Shown here: in pieces, positions 12,531 to 23,007 of the stretch
How positions within the stretch are numbered: position 1 is the stretch's first letter
How the letters are laid out: every line of letters starts with the position of its first letter
Assembly: GCF_019703515.2 (NCBI RefSeq)
Contig: NC_059393.1
Span: 11,116,001 to 11,180,000, forward strand
DNA length: 64,000 nucleotides
DNA from: Myxocyprinus asiaticus
Taxonomy: Eukaryota; Chordata; Actinopteri; Cypriniformes; Catostomidae
Direction: 5' to 3'
Made by a program: the position numbers and the translations under genes
The notes under the pieces: model-generated
What the model was told of the DNA's origin: nothing
The model's input: the letters and a program-made list of their open reading frames with translations, nothing else
The model's database searches: none

Positions 12531-12553
12531 AGGTCCATGGTTGGCCAGATTGT

Positions 12554-13172
12554 TCCGTTACATGATGTTTAAGGAAGGACCCAAATGCAGAGGGAATAAA
12601 ATGAATGAGTCTACTTGAATACACAGAGATAAATGCAGAGATGGAATAATGAGCAGGAATTCCCTGCACAGGTTGCAGAGCGCTGAGGTGATGTGAATGA
12701 TGGATGAGCAGGCGGCGATGAACCAGCATGGGGCACCCAGGCAGAGAATGGCAGAGAAGTGATCAACGGTGAAAACAGGGTAAGTAATCCACAGGCAAAA
12801 AATTGTTAGGAATCAAGCAGTCCAGGTTAGTAATCCACAGTATGTATATCCAGAGAGCAAAATTCAGCCAGGAGTAATCCACACAGGAACAGAACTGGGA
12901 GAGAGGAAAAAACAAATCAAGACAGACAAGGAGGCAAGACTGCATAGACAGGATGCACTATAACAATCTGGTGACTAACACCACACACAAGGGAGAATAT
13001 ATCGGCAGGGTAAATAGGGAACAGGTGTGGGTGATTGCCCCATGAGCGGTGTGAATGAGCATCTCCAAGGAAACGCAAATCACGCCGGCCACCAGGCAGA
13101 GGAAAACACACGAAGAGAACGAAAACATGGAGACGCACAGAAATAAACTGGCAACCCAACAGAGACCATGAC
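12554..13172 (-). mobile_element. Solo Gypsy-type LTR
   Basis: Read on the minus strand it runs from TGTCATGGTCTCTGTTGG to GCATTTGGGTCCTTCC...CATCATGTAAC, with pyrimidine-rich middle sequence. This is the look of fish Gypsy LTRs, whose 3' part commonly contains 'CTGCATTTGGGTCCT'. No internal domain is next to it. The exact ends and the target duplication are not clear. Confidence 0.55.
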
Positions 13173-14028
13173 AACAGTAAAAAAGTCTCCCATAGGGAAG
13201 CTTAAACCTGATGTAATTTCTGCACAACCAAACGTAATTGCAAACAAAACAACAACAACAATAACAACAACAAAAAACAACAACATAGTTTTCAAAACAG
13301 CTTTCTGAATAAACACCCCATTTACCATTGATAAAGCAAACAGATAGTCCTGCCTCTAACTCACGCCATTGGTCGAGCCAATGTTATCTCTCTAGAGACA
13401 GGTTGCTCAAAACAAACAAAGGAATTTTCATAGTGCAACAGAGACACAGAATTTGCAGTTCTGAAGAAAATTAACCTATGGATGGCTTACTTATTGCTGT
13501 CTCTGCATATTAAGCTAGGATAGGAGAACATAATTTAACAATGAAATAATATATTTCAGTTTTAATGAATGCTATTTAGTCTGAGACAACATCGTCTTGC
13601 AATAGTGGTAATAGTAATAAGATACAGAGCTGCGCACACAGACTACAACACTTGGTGCTCAAAACACAGTGACCATGATAATTATGTTTTGGGTAATTTT
13701 GAGTAGAAAATGAACTTCAGACTGCACAAAACAAGAAGTTACCAAACGTAATGACAAAATTAACAATAAAGACAATGTAAATAAACTCACAAAAAGCAAA
13801 CCATTCAAGCTCATTAATTATTCAAGCCCAGTGCATGCTGGAAACTACAGTAAAATTTACTTATTTTATTTACCAGTGAAATTTACTAAAATTTGCAAAT
13901 AAATGTTGTAATAAATGACAGTTTTCTACTTTAGGATTGATACATGATGACACATTGCAAAGAAAAGAAACAATCATAAATAATATTTTATAAGTTAGCG
14001 CATTATTTTTTATGTTTAAATGTAACTG
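13173..14028. other. Non-coding DNA with an AAC-rich simple repeat
   Basis: An (AAC)n-like tract lies at about 13243-13285. The rest is AT-rich with no supported gene. Confidence 0.5.
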
Positions 14029-14326
14029 TGACGAGGCAGGCGAGGAACGAGGATCTAAATGCAGCTTTAATATAAACAAAAGATAAAAAAAAGTACTCAG
14101 AATAAAACAAAACAAAAACATGTGAAGACTGACAAACTAACCAGGGGAAACAAGGGCTTAACTACACAAGGGAAAACAAGGAACACCTGGGGAAACAATC
14201 AGGGTGAACCAATCATGAAATAAAACTACAAAGGACTACAAAACTAACACAGGAAACAGGAACGGGGAACTAAACAAGAATTTCAACATAAAAGTCTAGA
14301 CAAAAACAGGAAATACATGACAGTAA
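14029..14326 (-). mobile_element. Second solo Gypsy-type LTR
   Basis: On the minus strand it begins TGTCATGTATTTCCTG, passes CCAGGTGTTCCTTGTTTTCC and ends near GCATTTAGATCCTCGTTCC...CCTGCCTCGTCACA. TG...CA ends and the 'tttagatcctcgttcctcgcctgcctcgtcaca'-like terminus fit fish Gypsy LTRs. About 300 bp, with no internal region. Confidence 0.6.
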
Positions 14327-14329
14327 CAT

Positions 14330-14869
14330 TTACTTAATATTTTCAAGTTCACGCTTTAACTCATTCAGTGTAGAAGTACTTAATCTTTTCTTCTATATTT
14401 ACTTCACCACAAAATTGTTTTTTTTTCAATGTAGGTAGCCTAAATGTGATCCTGTAGATAGTCTTTATTTCATGATATTTAAAGGTTAAAGTGTCAGTTT
14501 CCTGAAGACCAGTGTGTTATTGTAATGAACATTTAAGTATGTGAAAGACATAATGAATGTGTGTGTGTGTCTGTTCTTTTTCAAAGAAAGTTAACGTTTT
14601 GTGTCTTTTGTGTCAGATTAAATAAAGAAGTGAATACATGGACGTTAATTGACTCTTCACTAAGCCTCGCCTTAAAAGCACTTCTGACCAATCCTGCAAT
14701 TGTTGCCCTGCTAACATATTAGTTGCAACATTAGACTTGTACTATACCTCTTAGATTATAATCACTATGTCAATTCTGATGCACTTATTTTATTTCTGGA
14801 CTTTTATAAGCCATGTTTAAATGTTTTTTTGTTTCAGAAGTAAGTTTGTTCGAATTGTTAGAATGTTTA
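14330..14869. other. AT-rich non-coding DNA
   Basis: No recognisable feature apart from short GT runs near 14560. Confidence 0.5.
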
Positions 14870-17800
14870 ATGATGGTATTAATAGCTCAGGTATATTACA
14901 GTCCAATACTTATTTTTTATAAACAGGGGTGTAAGACAAGGTTGCCCAATTTTCCCATTTTTGTTTTTGTTAGCAGTTGAAATTCTGTCGATAGTGCAGA
15001 ATTCTAATATCTGTGGTATTTCATTATTTGGCAGAGAAATAAAAATTTCACAATTGGCTGATGATACAACTTTATTTTTGAAAGATACAAACCAAATTAC
15101 CCCAATTCCAAAAAAGTTGGGACAGTATGAAAAATGCAAAAACAAAAATGAGTGATTTGTAAATTATAATCACACTTTGCTGTATTGAAAGCTCACAAAT
15201 ACACATTTTATGATGTTTTACCTTATGAAATATAATTGTTTTTTTGTTTTTTTTTAATGTACAGTAATTTCAAATCAGATGATTGCAACACGCTCCATAA
15301 AGTTGGGACAGTCGAGTGTTTATCACTGTGAAACAACACCATTTCTTCTAGTAACACTTATTAAGCATTTAGGCACTGAAGACACAAGTTTGTTAAGTTT
15401 AGAAAGTGGAATTTTCCCCCATTCATCCATTATGCAGGTCTTTAGCAGAACAATTGTATAGGGTCTTCATTGCCGGATGGTGTGCTTCATAATGAGCCAC
15501 ACATTCTCAATTGGAGACAGGTCAGAACTGCAGGCAGACCAGTCTAGCACCCACACTCTTTGCTTACACAGCCATGCACCTGTAATCCGGGCAGTATGTG
15601 GTTTGATATTGTCCTGCTGGAAAATGCAGGGACGTCCCTGGAAAAGACGGTGCTGGATGGAAGTATATGCTGCTCCAAACTTTTTACATATATGTCTGCA
15701 TTAATGGTGCCCTCACAGATGTGTGAGTTACCCATGTCTGGGCACTGACACACCCCTGGCTCACACAGACACTGGCTTTTTGACATGACGCTGATAACAG
15801 CTTGGATGGTCCTTTTCCTCTTTGGCCCGGATAACATGACAGCTGTGTTTTTCAAAAACATTTTGAAATGTGGACTCATCTGTCCAAAAAACACAGTTCT
15901 GTTCTACTTTCCATCTAAGATGAGAACAAGCCCAGAGAAGTCAGCAGCACTTCTGGACAGTGTTGATGTAGGGCTTCTCCTTTACATAGTAAAGTCTTAA
16001 CTTGCATCTGTGGATGCAGCAACGGATGGTGTTGACTAACAAAGGTTTACTAAATTAATCCCAAACCCATGTTCATGATATCCATTACAGATGAATTATG
16101 TTTTTTAAGAGAGTGTCATCTGAGGGATCAGAGATCACACGTATTCAGAAGTGGTTTTCGTCTTGCCCTTTACGCACCGAGATTTGACCAGATTCCTTGA
16201 ATCTTTTAACTGTATTGTGCACTGAAGAGGGTGAAATGCCCAAAATCCTTCCAATTTGTCTTTGGGGAACATTGTTCTCAAAGTGCTGGATTATTTGCTG
16301 AAGCATCTGTTGGTAAATTGACAAGTCTTGAAAGATCCTTGCTCTTGAAGGACTAGGCTGTTTTTGGAGGCTCCTTATATACTATAACATGATTGCATAA
16401 CCCGTTTAACATCTCCTGTTTCACATCACCTTATTTCAACTCGGCAAATTGTTATTGGTCTTAAATTGCCCCTCTCTCAACCTTTTTGGAATGTGTTGCA
16501 ATCATCTTATTTGAAATTACTGTACATTTTCAAAAAACAATCAAATTCATAAGTTACACATAATATTATGTGTAGTTGTAGTGCTTTCAATATATCAAAG
16601 GGTGAATATAATTTAAAAATCACTCCTTTTTGGTTTTTATTAGCATTTTTCATACTGTCCCAACTTTTTTGGAATTGGGGTTGTAGTACAAACATTCTCT
16701 GATGCCTCAGGCCTTCAGTTGAATATGCAAAAATGTGAAATAATTTGCCTACATCGATCAACCAAGCTATCATTATTTAATATTCCAGTTAAAGAGTGTA
16801 TTAAATATTTTGGAATTTATATATCCAAAGACATGCCTCCTAGACAACAATTAAATTTTAACCTAAAACTTAACAAAATAAAAATTTTTGATAACTGGTT
16901 ACAGAGAGACTTATCGATATTAGGGAGAGTCCTATTGTCCAAAGAAGAAGGTTTATCTTGATTTATCTTCCCAAGTCTTTCTCTATATGTCCAAGATTCC
17001 ACTTGCATAGAAATTAACAAATTATAGGTTAATTTTTGTTGGAAAAATAAACATCACCATCTTGAAAAAGTTGTAATAGCTGGAAAGAAATGTGAAAAAG
17101 GTTTAGATGTGATTGATTATGTAGATATAAATAATACCTTCAAGGTTAATTGGATAAAAAATTTATTTGTGACCCTGAATCAATTTGGCTCTTTATCCCC
17201 TATAAAACTTTTAAGAAAAATGGGGGTCTCAAATGTCTTTTAACATGCAATTTTTTACCCTCTAAATTACCCTTAAAATTGTCTAGATTTCATGAACAAG
17301 TCCTTTTGGCCTGGAAATTGTGCTTTGTTCACAATTTTTCTCCTCACAGAATGTAAATTTGGAATAATGATTTGATCACCATAAAGAACAAGTTTATCTT
17401 TTTGGAGAAAGGGGTGGAGCATGGGATCATTTACTTAAATGATTTGTTTGATCCATAATTTAAAACGTACTCTTATGATCATTTTGGTGATCAAAGCTAT
17501 TCCTTCAGGGTTGACTCATTTAATAGGCAGTCATCTGGTCTATATTAAAGTAGAAAGGAAGGACTGTAATTTCCTTTTCAGAAGCAAGGATATATTTGAC
17601 CAAAGATGCACTAAAAAGTATATTAGACAAGTGTTTCATGACAAAAAGTAGGTTTCCTCTTGGGGAAAATTTTTATTGGAGCTCCATGTTGCCCTACAAA
17701 TTTCAAATAAAGTGAGAGAAATCCATATAAAGACTTTATATAAAATATACCCCACTAATGTTTTACACTAAGTTTACAGATGTTAGAAAAGAATGCTCTT

Positions 17801-18125
17801 TTTGTAAAAATATGGATGAGTCTTTATGTCATTTGTTTTTTTGATTGTCAAATTGTACAGAAATTTTGGAAAGATTGTACTTCTTTTTCTGTGGACAATA
17901 ATCTAAATATAATGTTGTCTGCTAAAGACATTATTTGTTACTTTGAACATGAAGACAAAATTACAGACAATTTATTGAATTATATAATTTTGGCTGGTAA
18001 ATTCTTAATTCACAAAAGTAGAATGTCCAATTCTCTTCCAACAGGATTTCTTTAATGAGCTTGTATCTTTAATACAATCACTTAAGAAAACAAAAATGTA
18101 TGTCTATTGTTTAGCACTATGAATC
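14870..18125 (+). pseudogene. L1-like LINE ORF2 (reverse transcriptase) relic, split by a Tc1 element
   Basis: The left part (14890-15098) encodes RT motifs 'RGVRQGCPI' and 'QLADDTTLF' (catalytic ADD). The right part (16687-18050) continues with 'TFSDASGLQLN', 'CIKYFGIYI', 'LQRDLSILGRVLL' and a long C-terminal region ('SRFHEQVLLAWKLC', 'LFFDCQIVQKFW', 'LNYIILAGKFLIHKS'). The two halves are contiguous in LINE logic, with a DNA transposon between them. Several stops and frameshifts occur. The 5' part (endonuclease and early RT) is missing, as is usual for 5'-truncated LINE copies. Confidence 0.82.
15098..16686 (-). mobile_element. Tc1-family DNA transposon inserted in the LINE
   Basis: Near-perfect terminal inverted repeats (CCCCAATTCCAAAAAAGTTG at the left, its inverse at the right) flank about 1.59 kb. 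The broken transposase reads on the minus strand and shows DD34E landmarks: 'FWTDESTF' (first Asp), 'FQQDNIKPHTA' (second Asp), and 'DLSPIENVW' (Glu). A helix-turn-helix-like N-terminal part lies at about 16300-16200. Stops and frameshifts make it non-autonomous today. The left inverted repeat lacks about 3 outer bases seen at the right end. Confidence 0.88.
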
Positions 18126-18167
18126 TGTATTTGTTGTCATTTAAAATATTATTATTTTATTTTTTTA

Positions 18168-18575
18168 TACCCTTCTTCTCCCCAATTTGGTATGCCCAAT
18201 TCCCAATGCACTCTCGGTCCTCGTGGTGACGTAGTGACTCGCCTCAATCCAGGTGGCGGATGACAAAACTCAGTTGCCTCCGAGTCTGAGACATCAATCC
18301 GTGCATCTTATCATGTGGCTTGTTGAGCGCGTTACCGCGGAGACGTAGCGCATGTGGAGGCTCATGCTATTCTCCGTGGCATCCATGCACAACTCACCAT
18401 GTGCCCTACTGAGAGCGAGAACCACATTATGGTGACCACGAGGAGGTTAACCCAACGTGACTCTACCCACCCTAACAACCGGGCCAATTGGTTGCTTAGG
18501 AAGTCTGACTGGAGTCACTCAGCATGCCCTGGATTCGAACTTGCACTCCAGGTGTGGTAGTCAGCATCTTTACTA
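18168..18575 (-). mobile_element. tRNA-derived SINE (long type)
   Basis: On the minus strand it starts near 18575 with a promoter region containing GTTCGAATCCAGG (B box) and continues about 400 bp to a CCAATTTGGGGAG-type end. It directly follows the L1-like 3' end. Confidence 0.65.
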
Positions 18576-18623
18576 AAATATTACTTATTTTATTTTATTT
18601 CATTTATTTATTTTTGTATTTCT

Positions 18624-18830
18624 TTGTACAGTGCATCCGGAAAGTATTCACAGTGCTTCACTTTTTCCACATTTTGTTATGTTACAGCCTTATTCCAAAA
18701 TGGATTAAATTCATTATTTTCCTCAAAATTCCACAAACAATACCCCATAATGACAACGTGAAAGAAGTTTGTTTGAAATCTTTGCAAATGTATTAAAAAT
18801 AAAAAATGAAAAATAAAAAAAATCACGTAC
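18624..18830 (+). mobile_element. Truncated Tc1-like left end
   Basis: Begins GTACAGTGCATCCGGAAAGT and continues CAGTGCTTCACTTTTTCC, typical of a common fish Tc1 inverted repeat. It stops after about 200 bp before any transposase. Confidence 0.75.
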
Positions 18831-19895
18831 ATATTTTGGAGTAACACTGTGTTGCCTGTTATTGTATTATTTTGGTTATACATAAAAAAAACAACAACAA
18901 CCGTGATGTTTCATTATATTTAAAATGTTTGATTTTTTTTATCTTTAATATCATGTTTTGTGTGTTTAAATGATATGTGAATATTCCCACATAACACTCT
19001 GACAGTGCAATCTCTGTATGGGATTTGTGATTCTTGTCATATTTCCAAAATATGTTTCTTTATTAAACTAAAAATGAATGGGAAGACACGTCTTATGGGG
19101 AAAATTAAATAACAGCTACACTTGAGTGTCTTTTTCATCATATTTAATTTCATTTTAAAGCAACAAAATGTAATTATATCCACTTTATCAGCAACAGCGC
19201 ATGAATGTGAATCATGCGATATCTAACTTTGATCTTGTGTGTCTGATCCGCAACAAGAAGTGAAAACTGTTTTCACTCCTCCCCTGACTGTTTCACTCCT
19301 CCCCTGACTGCAGCCACCTACTCTCATCTACTTTCAAGGCGAGGAGTTTGGCATCTCGAACAAGACCATTATTTTGGACAACACAACGAACAAGGATATG
19401 ATGTCACATGAGGACATCTGGTTTTGATAAACAACACATAACAAATAAAACAATCCTTAAAAATGTGCAAATGTACCATCTACTTACTGTCCAGCAACAA
19501 TAAAAAACATCTAGCTTTGAAATATTATAGGTCAAAAGTATGTGATGTTTTGATGCCTATGTCGCCTAAAGGGTTGACCGGCCCTGACACCACCCCTTAC
19601 AATCCGAATGAAATTTACATTGGATTTGGCCAATTCATTTTGATTGATGTGGTTACATGAGAATTGTTTTTGAGACTGTGCTACTAGTCTGATTACAAAA
19701 TGGATTGCTAGGTTCCATGTAAACACACCTTGTGTGAAATTGTTTTTTCATTGTCATCTCCAAAGAAAAAGAGTAAGCGGGTGTCTCCTCCTCTGTGTCA
19801 ATGCATATCATTCACACTGCGTTTATGAAACCGCCATGACACATTTGAACATTTGCCATTTTGCAAATCTCATCTACACCTATCACATCGCTTCT
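18831..19895. other. Non-coding DNA
   Basis: No supported gene. Two perfect adjacent copies of TTTCACTCCTCCCCTGACTG lie at 19271-19310. Confidence 0.5.
19271..19310. repeat. Perfect 20-bp tandem duplication
   Basis: TTTCACTCCTCCCCTGACTG is present twice back to back. Confidence 0.97.
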
Positions 19896-20120
19896 GAAGA
19901 TATTGATTTAAACACTGGAGTCTTATGGATTACTTTTATGCTGACTAATGTGATTTTTTTTTGGCTTTAAAATGTTGGCACTCATTCACTTGCATTGCTC
20001 ACCAAAAGAACTGAGGAAATCTTCAATTGTGTTCAGCAGATGAAAGAAAGTCATACACATCTGGGGTGGCATAAGGGTGAGTAAATGATGAGAGAATTTT
20101 CATTTTTGGGTGAACTATAG
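19896..20120. mobile_element. Half of an Angel-like MITE
   Basis: Contains the right arm blocks (TTAAACACTGGAGTCTTATG, TGGCATAAGGGTGAGTAAAT, TTTTTGGGTGAACTAT) shared with the full copies at 2901-3583 and 44588-45253. The left arm is missing. Confidence 0.75.
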
Positions 20121-20261
20121 GGCTCTTGTCAGATCTGGATGAATTTGTCAATAAGAAGAGAGGCTTGGAAACCTTTCTAATTAATTATAATTTATAATTT
20201 TTTATAATTTATAATTTATAATTAATTTAATAATTAATAATTTATCTTTATTCATCACACA

Positions 20262-20477
20262 TTATGCACATATACAGTGAAATTCTTCTTTTTCACATAT
20301 CCCAGCTAGGCTGGGGTCAGAGTGCAGGGTCAGCCATGATACGGCGCCCCTGGAGCAGATAGGGTCAAGGGCCTTGCTCAAGGGCCCAACAGTGGCATCT
20401 TGGCAGTGCTGGGGCTTGAACCCCCGACCTTCTGATCAGTAACCCAGAGCCTTAACCACTGAGCTACCACTCCCCCC
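20262..20477 (-). mobile_element. tRNA-derived SINE, minus-strand copy
   Basis: Reverse-complement counterpart of the SINE at 26549-26803: the B box (GGGGGTTCAAGCCCC), 'GCCTTAACCACTGAGCTACC' (inverse of the A box) and the 'AATTTCACTGTATATGTGC' LINE2-like tail are all present. Confidence 0.85.
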
Positions 20478-20479
20478 TA

Positions 20480-21092
20480 TTCTAGTAATTATTAAGGTGA
20501 AAATGTGAACAATGTCCCACAAGGACATTATATATAATGCTGAAATATAAACCAAAGCAAAATCATGTTTTATTAATGCCTACTTTTGCTATTTCACAGT
20601 TTTAGTTCTTAGTTCAGTGAAGTTACAGTTTTCAGTGTTGAAAGAATTTAGATAATTCGTTTTTAGTTCTGTACAGTAGTACCACTGCTCCCTAAATGCA
20701 GAGTACGCAGCCTGCGTAGGGAACAAACCCTGGTCGCGGAACACGCCATATGATCACCTCGCGCCTGCACATCTCTCACGCGCGCGCACCTCACACCCGC
20801 ACATCTCTCACGCATTCACCTTGCTGTGCACATGCAGAAATGCTGTCTGTTCACGCTCCTGTTGTCAATCACACATTCAACAGGGCAAAAGGTATTTACA
20901 CTTAATTTGGATGTGTACATGGATTTATACAGTAGGCAGTTTAATCCACCTGTTAAGGATGTTTCCCTGCCTTAATCAGCCCGAATTAGCTGCAGTAGTT
21001 TCCAGTACCCCCACGAGGGTGCGGGGTAAATGAGTAAATACTGACATGCGGGACGCGGGACAAAGCGGACTGATATATTGCTGCAGATTTAT
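20480..21092. other. Non-coding DNA
   Basis: Includes a short CG-rich stretch at about 20730-20820 with repeated 'CGC...GCACATCTCTCACGC' (two copies). No gene is seen. Confidence 0.45.
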
Positions 21093-21500
21093 TTATTTAT
21101 TTTTTGCGATTAACATTTTTATTGATTCATCTATTAGAAAGGAACATCAAAACATATATATACAGAACCAATATTAAATCATAACTACCCCCCCCCCCCA
21201 TACCCCCACCCGACCCCCATCAACACCTCGGTGGTCACATAATTACAGACACACAACAAACAAACAAACAAAAAAATATATAAATAAATAATAATACAAA
21301 AATAATAATAAACTAATCACACACATCCCCTACACCTCTCTCCACTGTCCCTCCCCGAGAGCCCTCCAAAAAAGACAAATATTTGCCCCATTTCTCCCCA
21401 AACAGGTCTAGACTCCCCAGTCTTCTGGATATCCCCTCCTCAAGAGCTGCCACTCTGGCCACCTCTGAACACCACTCCTGAAATGGGGGTGCTCCAGCAT
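21093..21500 (-). mobile_element. L1-like LINE 3' fragment
   Basis: Minus-strand translation of 21500-21330 gives a LINE ORF2 C-terminus-like peptide ('PPFQEWCSEVARVAALEEGI', 'DLFGEKWGKYLSFL'). It is followed by a 3' UTR with poly-G/C tracts (a C-run at 21188-21200) and an AAC/AAAT-rich tail. Confidence 0.65.
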
Positions 21501-22127
21501 ATTGCTGCAGATTTAAAAATGTACACTTAACCTGTTGATGTGCATGCCCTGCACCCCCCCCCCCCCCATAGAACTGATGTCACTTTGCTGAAAATAGTTC
21601 ATATTTATTAGTCTAGTCAAAAAAGAGTTAATAATGTTGACAAAAGATGTTATTTCTTTAAACCTAATGATGATAAAATGACCATGTGCATGTGCTAATG
21701 TACATAATTTTTACATAAAGTGTATAATTAAATCAGAACCAAGTTCAAGCACTAGAAATTCTGATATCAATTCTGAAGTAAAATTATATTAAACAGATTT
21801 TGTTTTTCACATTTTCTGTGCTGCTTTTGAGGGAAAATATGTTGAATTCTGCAGAAGGGATTTTAACATAGTAAAATGTGTTTAATGGAGCTGAAAGTAC
21901 TTTAGTCTCTATCTTTATTAACTGTACTACACACAATTTTTAAACAACTACTATTTTTGGTTTTCCTAAAATGTGCTTACCTGCTTTCCAAAAATTCTTT
22001 GCAATTAAAAATGATACAAATTGAACTGAAATTGACAAGTTGCAAACAGATCATTCCACTAGTAGCAAAGTTAATCCAAATAGGCTAATATTGACTCTAA
22101 AAATAAGGTTTTGATGACATGATTAGA
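21501..22127. other. Upstream flank of the vitellogenin pseudogene
   Basis: AT-rich. A C-run at about 21557-21569. No gene is recognised. Confidence 0.5.
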
Positions 22128-22140
22128 GGCCAGTGTAACC
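22128..22140 (+). promoter_or_regulatory. Distal ERE-like palindrome, vitellogenin pseudogene
   Basis: GGCCAGTGTAACC matches the oestrogen response element GGTCAnnnTGACC with one mismatch per half-site. It lies 861 bp before the TATA box. It is paralogous to 44142-44154: both are followed by GCCAAGTxTGxCAACATA-type sequence. Confidence 0.5.
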
Positions 22141-22848
22141 TTAACCTAAAACTGATAGCACTTTGTCCATCATGCCAAGTTTGCCAACATAAATTCAAAT
22201 TTGTATAAAATGCAATAAATATAGAGAAAATCAATGATTAAAATCGTTTATGTGTTACTCTGGATTCCCAATTAAAGTTTGATATACATATAAATAGTCT
22301 GTGTAAAATCATTAGAATTAATCTGTTTCTAAATTATTAGACCTTATTTACGTATTAAAGCAGCCAAGTTATATGCAATGATTTATCGCATATGCAATGA
22401 CTTTATCACAATTGTCCTACTGTGTGACTGTCTGAAGTCAGGCTCCTCAATCATTTATCAAACCCATTATGTCTCAATATAAACAAGCTTTGAAAATAAT
22501 TCATCACAAGTCAATGAAATGGCATCATTTTAAAATGATCATAATAATAAAAAAAATCATAGTTTACTAGGTTTTGATTATTTATTATTATTTCATTTAT
22601 TAAATAGATTTTTAATCAAAACAATTTATCAGTTGAATTTAAAATACAAACAGAGTTGAAAGTTTTCAGTAGAAGTGAAAAAACTGGCATAAACAAAAAT
22701 CAGGTTTGTGAATACTGATGGTTGTACTAGTATAGAGACTGTATATAGTATATAGACTCTATTTGATAGATATTATAGAATCGAACCTATAAAGACAAAT
22801 AATCACTGTTTTACTGTGAACATTGGCCTAAAGCATGACATGATGAAA

Positions 22849-22861
22849 GGCCAGTGTAACC
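22849..22861 (+). promoter_or_regulatory. Proximal ERE-like palindrome, vitellogenin pseudogene
   Basis: GGCCAGTGTAACC, identical to the distal copy, 140 bp before the TATA box. It is preceded by GACATGATG and followed by TAACCT, as at the intact paralogue (45652). Confidence 0.55.
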
Positions 22862-23000
22862 TAACCTGTAAGTGATATCTATGTTCAAACCAGTTGGCGA
22901 ACCAAAAGTCTTGTCTCACGTACAATTTGATACACACAAAAAAAATAAATAACTATTAATAATTCATTTAAGTATTAAATCTTGGTCAGCAGAAAACTAC

Positions 23001-23007
23001 TATAAAA
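23001..23007 (+). promoter_or_regulatory. TATA box, vitellogenin pseudogene
   Basis: TATAAAA, 46 bp before the ATG at 23047. This spacing implies a 5' UTR of only about 15-20 nt, as known for vitellogenin genes. Confidence 0.75.

Noticed and set aside
15544..15894. 116-codon minus-strand frame as a host gene
   Set aside because: It is the out-of-frame reading of the Tc1 transposase; the DD34E landmarks are seen only by following other frames of the same strand.
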